18,985 nucleotides of DNA from NCBI GenBank assembly GCA_039930945.1, contig JBDTSW010000036.1:1-18985 (forward strand), written 5' to 3'. The stretch is from JBDTSW01 sp039930945. Lineage in GTDB: Bacteria; Actinomycetota; Thermoleophilia; Solirubrobacterales; 70-9. The translations under genes were made by a program, and so were the position numbers. Position 1 is the first letter of the stretch. Each line of letters opens with the position of its first letter. The notes under the pieces are model-generated. The model was not told the DNA's origin and made no database searches. It was given only the letters and a program-made list of their open reading frames with translations. Shown here piece by piece: positions 7,617 to 13,895 of this stretch.

Positions 7617-8099
7617 TTGGCGGCGGGATCGATCGAGGCGCAGGCGCGCTTGGAGGCGCGGCCCGGGGAGGTCTTCGACTACCTGGCCCGGCTCGAGAAC
7701 CACTGGCGCCTGATGGACGCCTCGGTCGACGTGCTCTCGCTCGACGGCGACGGCGCGGCGGGGCCGGATCGCAGCGTGGTGCGGATGCACGGGCCGCTCG
7801 GGATCGGGCGCGTAGCCCACACCCGCGTGCTCGAGTTGGACCGGCCGCGGCTACTGCGGGGCGTCGCCGAGATCGGACCGCGCGCCGACGGCGGCCGCCG
7901 CACCGAGGGGGAGGTGAGCTGGCGGCTGCAGCCGGACGGCTCAGGGACACGGGTGACGCTGACGGCCCGCGTGACGCGGGCCGGCGCGACCGACCGGGTG
8001 CTGCTTGCGCTCGGGGGGCGAGCCTGGATGGCGGCGCGGTTTGGCCTCGCGCTGCGTCACCTGGCGGCGCGGTACTCCGCTGAGCCTATTCGAGGCTGA
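7617..8099 (+). CDS. SRPBCC (START/polyketide-cyclase-like) fold protein
   Basis: A 160-residue protein with the layout of a single SRPBCC domain: N-terminal strand IEAQARLEARPGEVFDYLARLENHWRL, central strands VVRMHGPLG and HTRVLELDRP, then GEVSWRLQPDGSGTRVTL and a long C-terminal helix. Such domains bind hydrophobic ligands in a deep cavity. Close relatives are annotated polyketide cyclase/dehydratase or lipid-transport proteins, but the ligand here is unknown. The only plausible start is the TTG at 7617, 6 bases after the PucR-type gene, with a weak GGGG upstream; the next start candidates would remove the first strand. Its 3' end overlaps the convergent gene on the minus strand by 14 bases. 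Confidence 0.75.
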   Translation: MAAGSIEAQARLEARPGEVFDYLARLENHWRLMDASVDVLSLDGDGAAGPDRSVVRMHGPLGIGRVAHTRVLELDRPRLLRGVAEIGPRADGGRRTEGEVSWRLQPDGSGTRVTLTARVTRAGATDRVLLALGGRAWMAARFGLALRHLAARYSAEPIRG

Positions 8100-8823
8100 G
8101 CGAGGCGATGTCGATCCAGACGAGGGTGATCGGGCGCAGGGGCTTGCCGCTGGGCAGGCGGGGATGGACGCGCCGGCGGGTGGGGAGCGTGAGGCCGTCC
8201 AGCTCGCGGTGCTCGTAGCAGTAGTGGGTCGCCCTGGCCCAGCGGCCGAAGGGGAGGGCGGTGTAGTCGTGGCGGCGCTGAAGCCCGGACTCGTCGTAGA
8301 AGAAGGACTGCTCGGGCGAGTGCGTCGGGATCTCGGCGGGGAAGCGGACGTCGAGGCGCCGCCAGCGCTCGCCGTCCTCCTCCCAGGGCGCGCCTTCGCT
8401 CAGCTCGAAGCCGGGGCGGGTCAACATGAACGGCGCCGAGAGGTAGTTCCAGAGCGCGTAGCCGGCGAAGTGGAGCAGGTCGAGGTGATCCCACCAGAGG
8501 TTCCGCCGCAACCCGGCGGTCCCGCCGAACGCCGCCCGCGGGTCCTGGCGCTCCTCCAGCACCTCACCGGAGTCGGTCTCGATCCGCACCCGGTCGGCCT
8601 CGAACACGCCCCGCCGGCCGGCCGCCGGATAGGGCGAGTAGACGGTCCGCGGCCGAGCCCGGTCGATCACGCCCTCGACGTCACGCAGCGCGCCGCGCTT
8701 CCACTTCGTGTCGAACGCCAGCCCACCGCTCGCCAGCCTCGTCGTGATCCGCGCCGCCCGTTGCCAGCGGTCGAGCCCGCCGGCGGCATCGAGGGCGAGG
8801 TCGAGCAGATCGGGGGCCGACAT
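8086..8823 (-). CDS. Conserved protein of unknown function
   Basis: A 245-residue soluble protein with no signal peptide or membrane helix. It is rich in tryptophan, tyrosine and histidine: WWDHLDLLHFAGYALWNYL, then RWRRLDVRFPAEIPTHS, FFYDESGLQRRHDYTA, HYCYEHRELDGLTLPTRRRV and a final LVWIDI. I recall similar proteins across actinobacteria and other bacteria, but none with a function I can name; the beta-rich pattern resembles lipoprotein-localisation-like or ligand-binding barrels (weak inference). The start chosen is the ATG at 8823 (MSAPDLLDLALDAAGG); the open frame extends upstream only into the tRNA gene. TAGGCT ends 7 nt before this ATG, so the gene is probably expressed from a leaderless promoter between itself and tRNA-Gln. 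Confidence 0.75.
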   Translation of the reverse strand: MSAPDLLDLALDAAGGLDRWQRAARITTRLASGGLAFDTKWKRGALRDVEGVIDRARPRTVYSPYPAAGRRGVFEADRVRIETDSGEVLEERQDPRAAFGGTAGLRRNLWWDHLDLLHFAGYALWNYLSAPFMLTRPGFELSEGAPWEEDGERWRRLDVRFPAEIPTHSPEQSFFYDESGLQRRHDYTALPFGRWARATHYCYEHRELDGLTLPTRRRVHPRLPSGKPLRPITLVWIDIASLSLE

Positions 8824-8830
8824 CCCCGCG

Positions 8831-8836
8831 AGCCTA
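8831..8836 (-). promoter_or_regulatory. -10 element TAGGCT of a probable leaderless promoter
   Basis: On the minus strand TAGGCT ends 7 nt before the ATG at 8823, with no Shine-Dalgarno. It lies 12 nt beyond the 3' end of tRNA-Gln on the same strand. Confidence 0.4.
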
Positions 8837-8847
8837 ACTGGAGCGAG

Positions 8848-8920
8848 TTCCGGGGGGAGGATTCGAACCTCCGTCTCAGGGTCCAAAACCCTGCGGGATT
8901 ACCAGCTACCCCACCCCGGA
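8848..8920 (-). tRNA. tRNA-Gln (anticodon UUG)
   Basis: On the minus strand the acceptor arms TCCGGGG (8920-8914) and CCCCGGA (8855-8849) pair fully. The anticodon arm is CAGGG-TTTTGGA-CCCTG, placing TTG at positions 34-36 (reads CAA, glutamine). The T arm is GGAGG-TTCGAAT-CCTCC, and a D arm GGGTAGCTGGTAATCCC is present. The weak U1-A72 pair is the known glutamine identity feature. The discriminator is A at 8848, and the following bases are not CCA, so CCA must be added post-transcriptionally. Two protein-coding frames that run through this region are spurious. Confidence 0.96.
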
Positions 8921-8928
8921 TTGAAGCC

Positions 8929-8934
8929 AGTCTA
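8929..8934 (-). promoter_or_regulatory. -10 element TAGACT of the tRNA-Gln promoter
   Basis: On the minus strand TAGACT lies 8 nt upstream of the first base of the mature tRNA. It shares the CTAGACTG core with the tatD promoter. The region expected to hold the -35 (about 8952-8957) is not consensus and directly abuts the LexA-like palindrome at 8960-8973. Confidence 0.5.
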
Positions 8935-8959
8935 GGCGCGATCCCGTCCGCCTGTCTTG

Positions 8960-8973
8960 CGAACATACGTTCG
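8960..8973. promoter_or_regulatory. LexA (SOS) box-like palindrome at the HNH gene start
   Basis: CGAACATACGTTCG is a 14-bp sequence with perfect 5-bp inverted arms (CGAAC/GTTCG). It matches the Gram-positive/actinobacterial LexA operator core CGAAC-N4-GTTCG, including the R-N-R-Y spacer pattern of the Bacillus consensus. It abuts the HNH ATG at 8974 and lies beside the expected -35 region of the divergent tRNA-Gln promoter. The sequence match is seen directly; LexA binding is inferred. Confidence 0.55.
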
Positions 8974-8984
8974 ATGCCATCGAA
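8970..8984. repeat. Perfect 15-bp palindrome spanning the HNH start codon
   Basis: TTCGATG-C-CATCGAA has 7-bp perfect arms around one central base and contains the ATG at 8974. It overlaps the right half of the LexA-like box, so two palindromes interlock at the start. It could be an operator or a small hairpin that hides the start codon. Confidence 0.6.
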
Positions 8985-9795
8985 AGGACCCCGTTTCACC
9001 GAGCTGCAGTTGAGGGAAGCGATCCGATCGTCACGGTCGTGGGCCGAGACCCTTAGACGCCTCCGCTACAGGAGCGCCGGCGGCAACTGGCGGACGCTGC
9101 AGAAGTACGCTCGCCTATGGTCGATCTCCGTCGAGCATTTCGACCCCGCTGCCGCGCGGCGCGAGAGCCTGAGGCAGTGCAACGTCCCCCGGCCGCTGGC
9201 CGAGGTGATGGTCCAGGGCTCCAGTTACTCACGGGGGAACCTCAAGCAGAGGCTCTTCGCCGAGGGGCTGAAGGAGCGGCGATGCGAGCTCTGTGGCCTC
9301 TCCGATGTCTGGCGGGGACGCAGGATGGCGCTCATCCTCGATCACATCAACGGGATTCCAGACGACCATCGCCTCGAGAATCTCAGGATCGTGTGCCCGA
9401 ACTGCGCGGCGACCCTCGACACGCACTGTGGGGCGAAGAACCGCCAGGACCGCGAACCGCGCGCCTGCCTTCGCTGCGGTGCGCTGTTCGAGCCACACAA
9501 CCGACGGCAGCGCTATTGCTCCGGATACTGCGGTTCACGCTGGAATCGCATCGGCCCGGATGGCGTCCACGTCATGAAGGGCATACCTCACCCCGCAGAC
9601 CGGCGGGTCCAGCGCCCGCCCTACGAGCAGCTCCTCCGCGAGATCGAACAGACCAGCTACCTCGCCGTCGGGCGCAAGTACGGCGTGTCCGACAACGCGA
9701 TCCGCAAGTGGGTCCGCTCCTACGAGAACGAGATGGCCCGCAAAGGTTGGGGCCGGCGCTCTACGATTGCGCCGTGGCCGGTACCACCGCCCTGA
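8974..9795 (+). CDS. HNH endonuclease with zinc ribbon and helix-turn-helix ends
   Basis: A 273-residue protein. An N-terminal helical region (SWAETLRRLRYRSAGG, ~residues 20-35) resembles a DNA-binding helix-turn-helix. The HNH nuclease core follows: zinc CELCG at 104-108, DHINGIPDD with D123/H124, ENLR with N136, CPNC at 141-144 and a histidine at 151. A second zinc ribbon is ACLRCGALF...YCSGYC. The C-terminus (SYLAVGRKYGVSDNAIRKWV) is a clear helix-turn-helix. The layout matches free-standing homing-type HNH genes common in actinobacteria. The ATG at 8974 has no Shine-Dalgarno. Composition is locally more AT-rich (9301-9360 has 36 G+C of 60), suggesting later acquisition. The 3' end overlaps glmU by 22 bases. 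All zinc and HNH residues are present, so it looks intact; cleavage target unknown. Confidence 0.88.
   Translation: MPSKGPRFTELQLREAIRSSRSWAETLRRLRYRSAGGNWRTLQKYARLWSISVEHFDPAAARRESLRQCNVPRPLAEVMVQGSSYSRGNLKQRLFAEGLKERRCELCGLSDVWRGRRMALILDHINGIPDDHRLENLRIVCPNCAATLDTHCGAKNRQDREPRACLRCGALFEPHNRRQRYCSGYCGSRWNRIGPDGVHVMKGIPHPADRRVQRPPYEQLLREIEQTSYLAVGRKYGVSDNAIRKWVRSYENEMARKGWGRRSTIAPWPVPPP
9762..9767 (+). promoter_or_regulatory. -10 element TACGAT of a probable leaderless glmU promoter
   Basis: TACGAT, preceded by C, lies 6 nt before the GTG start of glmU. No Shine-Dalgarno is visible there. It lies inside the 3' end of the HNH coding region. Confidence 0.45.
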
Positions 9796-11189
9796 TCATG
9801 GCGGCGGGCGAGGGGACCAGGATGCGCTCCTCGCTCCCGAAGATGATGCACCCCGTTTGCGGGCGGCCGATGGTCGCCTGGCCGGTCGCCGCAGCGAGCG
9901 AGGCCGGCGCCGACCGGATCGCCGTGATCGTCTCGCCCGACCGCGATCTGGAGGGCGTCCTGCCCGACGGCGTAGAGATCGTCGTCCAGCCGCAGCCCGA
10001 CGGCACCGGCGGGGCGATCCGCGCCGCCTCGGAGCTGGTCGCCGGCGCTGGCACCGTCGTCGTCGTTCCCGGCGACCATCCGCTGATCTCCGGGCCGATG
10101 CTCCGGGAGCTGCTCGCCACGCACCGCGACGCGGGCGCGGCGGCCACGGTGATGACGGTCGAGCTCGACGATCCCGGCGCCTACGGCCGCGTCGTCCGCG
10201 ACGATGCCGGCGACGTCGAGGGGATCGTCGAGACCAAGCATCCCGACCGGGTGGCGCCCGAGGTCCTGGCCCTGCACGAGATCAGCACCAGCACCTTCGC
10301 CTTTGACGCCGCGGCGCTGGCGGAGGCGCTGCAGCGGCTGAAGGACGACAACGAGGCCGGCGAGTACTACCTCGGCGACGTGCTGCCGCTGCTGCGCGCC
10401 TCGGGCGTCGTCGTCGCCGCATACGTGGCCGCCGACCCCGCCGCGAACCTCGGGGTCAACCACCGCGCCGACCTCGCCCTCGTCGCCACCGAGGCGTGCC
10501 GGCGAATCTGTGAGCGGCACATGCTCGCCGGGGTGACGATCGTCGATCCCGGCGCGACCTGGATCGACGCCGATGTCGAGATCGCCGCCGACGCGACGAT
10601 CGAGCCCGGCACCAGCCTGCGCGGCCGGACGCGCGTCGGCGGCGGCTCGACCGTCGGACCTCATTCCACCCTGATCGACTCCACCCTCGGCTCCGGCGTG
10701 TCCGTCCCGCACTCCTACCTGGTCGAGTGCGACGTCGCCGACGGCTGCGCGATTGGGCCCTTCGCCTATCTGCGCCCGGGGGCCGCGCTCGCCGAGGGCG
10801 CCAAGGTGGGGAGCTTCGTCGAGATCAAGAACGCCCGCATCGGCGAGGGGGCCAAGGTCCCGCACCTCTCCTACCTCGGAGACGCAGAGGTGGGGGAGGG
10901 CAGCAACGTCGGCGCCGGCACGATCACCGCCAACTACGACGGGTTCGCCAAGAGCCGGACGAAAGTCGGGCAACGTGCGCGAATCGGAATCCACAGCTCG
11001 CTGGTCGCCCCGGTCACCATTGGCGACGATGCTTACACTGGCGCTGGAGCGGTGATTCGCGAGGACGTGCCAGAGGGCGCGCTCGGGGTTACAAAGGGCG
11101 AGCAGAGAAACATCGAGGGATTCGCGGAGCGCAAGGCCGAGGCGGCCGCGGAAGCGAACCAGGAAGCTGACGAGGGGGAGGACCGTTGA
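9774..11189 (+). CDS. glmU: Bifunctional UDP-GlcNAc pyrophosphorylase / GlcN-1-P acetyltransferase
   Basis: This 471-residue enzyme makes UDP-N-acetylglucosamine for peptidoglycan and other envelope polymers, by acetylating glucosamine-1-phosphate and then uridylylating it. The N-terminal uridylyltransferase domain has LIMAAGEGTRM (residues 7-17) followed by LPKMMHPVCGRPM, then QPDGTGGA and EYYLGDVLP. The C-terminal left-handed beta-helix has repeated hexapeptides, PFAYLRPGA, the catalytic histidine H364 in KVPHLSYLGD, and NVGAGTITANYDG with N387. The GTG start at 9774 retains the essential first strand; the internal ATG at 9798 would cut it. The charged tail of ~25 residues is an extension. 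It overlaps prs by 4 bases (TTGA), the conserved glmU-prs arrangement. Confidence 0.96.
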   Translation: MAGTTALIMAAGEGTRMRSSLPKMMHPVCGRPMVAWPVAAASEAGADRIAVIVSPDRDLEGVLPDGVEIVVQPQPDGTGGAIRAASELVAGAGTVVVVPGDHPLISGPMLRELLATHRDAGAAATVMTVELDDPGAYGRVVRDDAGDVEGIVETKHPDRVAPEVLALHEISTSTFAFDAAALAEALQRLKDDNEAGEYYLGDVLPLLRASGVVVAAYVAADPAANLGVNHRADLALVATEACRRICERHMLAGVTIVDPGATWIDADVEIAADATIEPGTSLRGRTRVGGGSTVGPHSTLIDSTLGSGVSVPHSYLVECDVADGCAIGPFAYLRPGAALAEGAKVGSFVEIKNARIGEGAKVPHLSYLGDAEVGEGSNVGAGTITANYDGFAKSRTKVGQRARIGIHSSLVAPVTIGDDAYTGAGAVIREDVPEGALGVTKGEQRNIEGFAERKAEAAAEANQEADEGEDR

Positions 11190-12217
11190 GCGTCGTCGAG
11201 GAGAGCCCGCAGGCGGGCAGCTCGATCCCGCAGGACTACACCAAGCGCCTGATGGTCTTCGGGGGCCGCGCCTCGATGGAGCTGGCGGCCCGGATCTCGG
11301 GCCACCTCGACCTCGACCTCGGCCAGGTCGACCTGCGCACCTTCGCCGACGGCGAGGTCTACTGCCGCTACAACGAGTCGATCCGCGGCGCCGACGTCTT
11401 CCTGATCCAGTCCACCGCCGCCAACCAGGCCAACGGGATGACGCCCAACGACGCCCTGCTCGAGCTGATGGTGATGATCGACGCCGCTCAGGGCGCCTCG
11501 GCCCACCGGATCATCGCCGTGATGCCCTGGTACGGCTATGCCCGCCAGGACAAGAAGTCGCGGCCGCGTGAACCGATCTCGGCCCGGGTCGTCGCCAAGG
11601 CCCTGGAGGCGGTCGGGGTCGACCGCGTCCTCACCATGGACCTGCACTCCGGACAGGTGCAGGGATTCTTCGAGGTCCCGGTGGACCACATGACCGCCAT
11701 GCCCAACCTCACCCAGTACTTCCTCGACCAGACCTTCGACGAGGAGCTGGTGATCGTCTCGCCCGACGCCGGGCGGGTCAAGGTGGCGCGCAACTTCGCC
11801 CGCAAGCTCGGCGTCCACTGGGCCGTGATGGAGAAGGAGCGCCCCGCCCAGCAGGTCGCCGAGATCGGCTACGTCGTCGGCGACGTCAAGGGCAAGACCG
11901 CTGTCCTTGTGGACGACATGATCGACACCGCGGGGACCCTGTGCGCGGCGGCGACAACGGTGCTGGAGGAGGGCGCGGCCCGGGTGATCGCCTGCGCCAC
12001 CCACGGCGTCTTCTCCGCCCCGGCCTACGAGCGGCTGCCCTATGAGGAGTCAGGGATCGAGCGCATCGTCGTCACCGACACGATCCCGCTGCGCCCCGGC
12101 GCGCCGGACAACATCACCGTGCTCTCGACGTCGCAGACGCTGGCCGACTCGATCCGGCGGATCTTCGCCGACGACTCGGTCTCGGAGATCTTCGCCGGCG
12201 AGAACCAGCTGTTCTGA
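11186..12217 (+). CDS. prs: Ribose-phosphate pyrophosphokinase (PRPP synthetase)
   Basis: A 343-residue class I PRPP synthetase transferring pyrophosphate from ATP to ribose-5-phosphate; PRPP feeds purine, pyrimidine, histidine, tryptophan and NAD synthesis. Seen: FADGEVYCRYNESIRG at the N-terminal interface, the catalytic flexible loop around RQDKKSRPREPISARV (R120 onward), the MDLHSGQ segment, and the PRPP-binding VLVDDMIDTAGTL (residues 240-252). The TTG start at 11186 overlaps the glmU stop (TTGA), with GGGGGAGG just upstream. The first ~20 residues (SVVEESPQAGSS) are an extension over the usual start. It lies next to glmU as in Bacillus. Confidence 0.96.
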   Translation: MSVVEESPQAGSSIPQDYTKRLMVFGGRASMELAARISGHLDLDLGQVDLRTFADGEVYCRYNESIRGADVFLIQSTAANQANGMTPNDALLELMVMIDAAQGASAHRIIAVMPWYGYARQDKKSRPREPISARVVAKALEAVGVDRVLTMDLHSGQVQGFFEVPVDHMTAMPNLTQYFLDQTFDEELVIVSPDAGRVKVARNFARKLGVHWAVMEKERPAQQVAEIGYVVGDVKGKTAVLVDDMIDTAGTLCAAATTVLEEGAARVIACATHGVFSAPAYERLPYEESGIERIVVTDTIPLRPGAPDNITVLSTSQTLADSIRRIFADDSVSEIFAGENQLF

Positions 12218-12222
12218 GCCGC

Positions 12223-12990
12223 GTGGACGGCGAGCTGCTGCGGATCGGCCACAAGGGCGCCGACGCGCTCGTCCCCGGCAACACGATCGCCAGCTTCCGG
12301 GCGGCTGTCGAGGCGGGCGTGGACGCGATCGAGCTGGACCTGCTGCGTCCCCGCGCGGACTTCGAGAGGAGCGAGGACTGGCGCCGAGCCGCCGCCGGCC
12401 CGGGCACCACGCCCCGCGGGCCCTTGGTCATCGCCCACGACTGGGGGGACGCCGCCAGGCGGGAGCCGCTGAGCCTGGAAGAGTGCCTGGACGCCTTCGG
12501 GCGAGCGCCCCTCGACCGGGTTCGGATCAACCTCGACCTGAAGGTCGCCGGGCGCGAGGACGAGGTCGCCGCAGCGCTTCGCGAGCACGGCCTGTTCGAG
12601 CGGGCGATGGTCTCGACGATGGAGGTTGCCAGCCTTCGCTACCTGGGCGAGCATGAGCCGGAGCTGCGGCGGGGGTGGACGCTGCCGAGGGTCAGCCGCG
12701 ACTGGAACCGCCGCCGCTGGGCGCGGCCGCTGGTGCTCGCCGGCTCGGCGACGCTGCGAGCCCGGCTGCCGGGGATGGTCGAGCGCCGGGCGCCGAAGCT
12801 CGGTGCCTGGGCGGCATGGGTCTACGACCCGCTGATCACGTCCCGGCTGGTTTCGGCGGCGCACCGGGCCGGGATCGCCGTGATCGCCTGGACCGTGGAC
12901 GAGCCCGCGCGGATGGGCGAGTTGGCCGCGCTCGGCGTCGACGGGATCTGCAGCAACGACCCGAGGTTGTTCTCCGGCCTGGGCAGCTAA
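12223..12990 (+). CDS. ugpQ: Glycerophosphodiester phosphodiesterase
   Basis: A 255-residue GDPD-family TIM barrel that would hydrolyse glycerophosphodiesters to glycerol-3-phosphate and an alcohol, salvaging degraded phospholipids. The family signature is present: H10 in RIGHKG, metal ligands E37 and D39 in AIELDL, and the second histidine H72 in VIAHDWGD. Two departures are seen: the usual PENT is PGNT (18-21), and the third metal ligand, normally glutamate, is D105 in NLDLK. The closing AWTVDEPARMGELAALGVDG and CSNDP are typical. There is no signal peptide, so it is cytosolic. The GTG start is 5 bases after the prs stop, implying one operon. The TAA stop overlaps the stop of the convergent downstream gene. 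The symbol is assigned by family only. Confidence 0.88.
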   Translation: MDGELLRIGHKGADALVPGNTIASFRAAVEAGVDAIELDLLRPRADFERSEDWRRAAAGPGTTPRGPLVIAHDWGDAARREPLSLEECLDAFGRAPLDRVRINLDLKVAGREDEVAAALREHGLFERAMVSTMEVASLRYLGEHEPELRRGWTLPRVSRDWNRRRWARPLVLAGSATLRARLPGMVERRAPKLGAWAAWVYDPLITSRLVSAAHRAGIAVIAWTVDEPARMGELAALGVDGICSNDPRLFSGLGS

Positions 12991-13823
12991 CCCTTGGTGC
13001 GGACCGCCGACTCGAGCTCGGCCTGGGTGAAGCCGGTGGTGACCTCACCGCTCGAGGCGAAGCGGTACAGCGCGATTCCGAAGACGCCGCGCATCGCCTG
13101 CACGATCAGCATCGAGACGGCGAGCAGCGCCGCGCCGACGACGATGATCGCTGCGCCCGCGGCGAGCCCGCCGGTGCCGTCGTCGCTGATCCACAGGTAG
13201 GCGCCGAGCGCGATCAGCAAGACCGCCGGGAGAACCCCGGCGATCGCGACGATGCCTCCGATCGCGATGTTGCCGGTGACCTGGCCGGCCCAGCGTTCCT
13301 TGAACAGCTTCGCCGAGCGCTTCAGGGTGCCGATCGGCCCAAGGCCCTCGATCGCGATCACCGGCACGGCGAGGAAGGTGATCAGGCCCCAGGCGGCGGC
13401 GCCGAGCGAGCCGATGATCACCTCGCCGATGCTGCCGCCCTGGCGCAGGGCTGCGAAAGCGGTGCCGACCAACGCCGAGAGCGCCGCCCAGCCGGCGATC
13501 GCCGGGATCCGCCCCCGCGCCACGGCCATGCCGTCGGCGAAGGTCGCCTCGCGACCGTGGAAGATCGCGTCCGCGGTGGCGGCGAGGCCGACCGAGAAGT
13601 AGGTGGCGACGAACGAGGCGAGGTAGATGCCGACCGCCGCCAGCAGGCCGCCGGCGACCTCCTGGCCGTCGTCGATCAAATAGAGGCCGGGGGCGATCAG
13701 CGCGACCACCGCCACCAGCGCCGTCAGCGCCCCGTAGATCGGAAACCGGAACAGCTGACGGTTTGAGCGCAGCACGCTCCAACTCTTCTTCGTCAGCTCC
13801 CAACCCTGTTTGAACCTGCCCAC
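12987..13823 (-). CDS. DUF6159-like polytopic membrane protein
   Basis: A 278-residue protein with about six hydrophobic segments (residues ~25-50, 58-85, 105-125, 138-165, 185-212 and 222-250). The N-terminal MGRFKQGWELTKKSWSVLRS and the central LKRSAKLFKERW resemble what I recall of the DUF6159 family; no biochemical function is known to me. The GTG start at 13823 is set by a strong Shine-Dalgarno, AAGGAG on the minus strand at 13836-13831, with 7 nt spacing. A TAGCCT hexamer on the minus strand (13859-13854) could be the -10, giving a leader of roughly 25 nt. It is transcribed convergently with the GDPD gene and divergently from the MFS gene. Confidence 0.8.
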   Translation of the reverse strand: MGRFKQGWELTKKSWSVLRSNRQLFRFPIYGALTALVAVVALIAPGLYLIDDGQEVAGGLLAAVGIYLASFVATYFSVGLAATADAIFHGREATFADGMAVARGRIPAIAGWAALSALVGTAFAALRQGGSIGEVIIGSLGAAAWGLITFLAVPVIAIEGLGPIGTLKRSAKLFKERWAGQVTGNIAIGGIVAIAGVLPAVLLIALGAYLWISDDGTGGLAAGAAIIVVGAALLAVSMLIVQAMRGVFGIALYRFASSGEVTTGFTQAELESAVRTKG

Positions 13824-13830
13824 GCTTCAG

Positions 13831-13836
13831 CTCCTT
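13831..13836 (-). promoter_or_regulatory. Shine-Dalgarno deciding the GTG start of the DUF6159-like gene
   Basis: AAGGAG on the minus strand lies 7 nt before the GTG at 13823. It is one of the few strong ribosome sites in the window and contrasts with the apparently leaderless gene directly opposite. Confidence 0.65.
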
Positions 13837-13882
13837 CGATCGATCGGCCGTCGAGGCTACATCGGCAGGCTGACGGCGCGAC

Positions 13883-13888
13883 TAGAGT
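13883..13888 (+). promoter_or_regulatory. -10 element TAGAGT of a probable leaderless MFS promoter
   Basis: CTAGAGTG has its TAGAGT hexamer ending 7 nt before the ATG at 13896. That spacing favours this ATG over the GTG at 13887, which overlaps the hexamer. Confidence 0.5.
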
Positions 13889-13895
13889 GCGCTCG

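Noticed and set aside
8824..8886. Upstream start (8886) for the minus-strand unknown gene
   Set aside because: Those codons lie in tRNA-Gln; the ATG at 8823 has a correctly spaced TAGGCT.
8005..8973. N-terminal extension of the HNH protein back to 8005
   Set aside because: It would read through the SRPBCC gene end, the minus-strand gene and the tRNA. HNH family sequence begins at the ATG at 8974.
8848..9795. Integrative element using tRNA-Gln as attachment site
   Set aside because: I could not see a second copy of the tRNA 3' end (GGTTCGAATCC region) nearby, and there is no integrase; the HNH gene stands alone.
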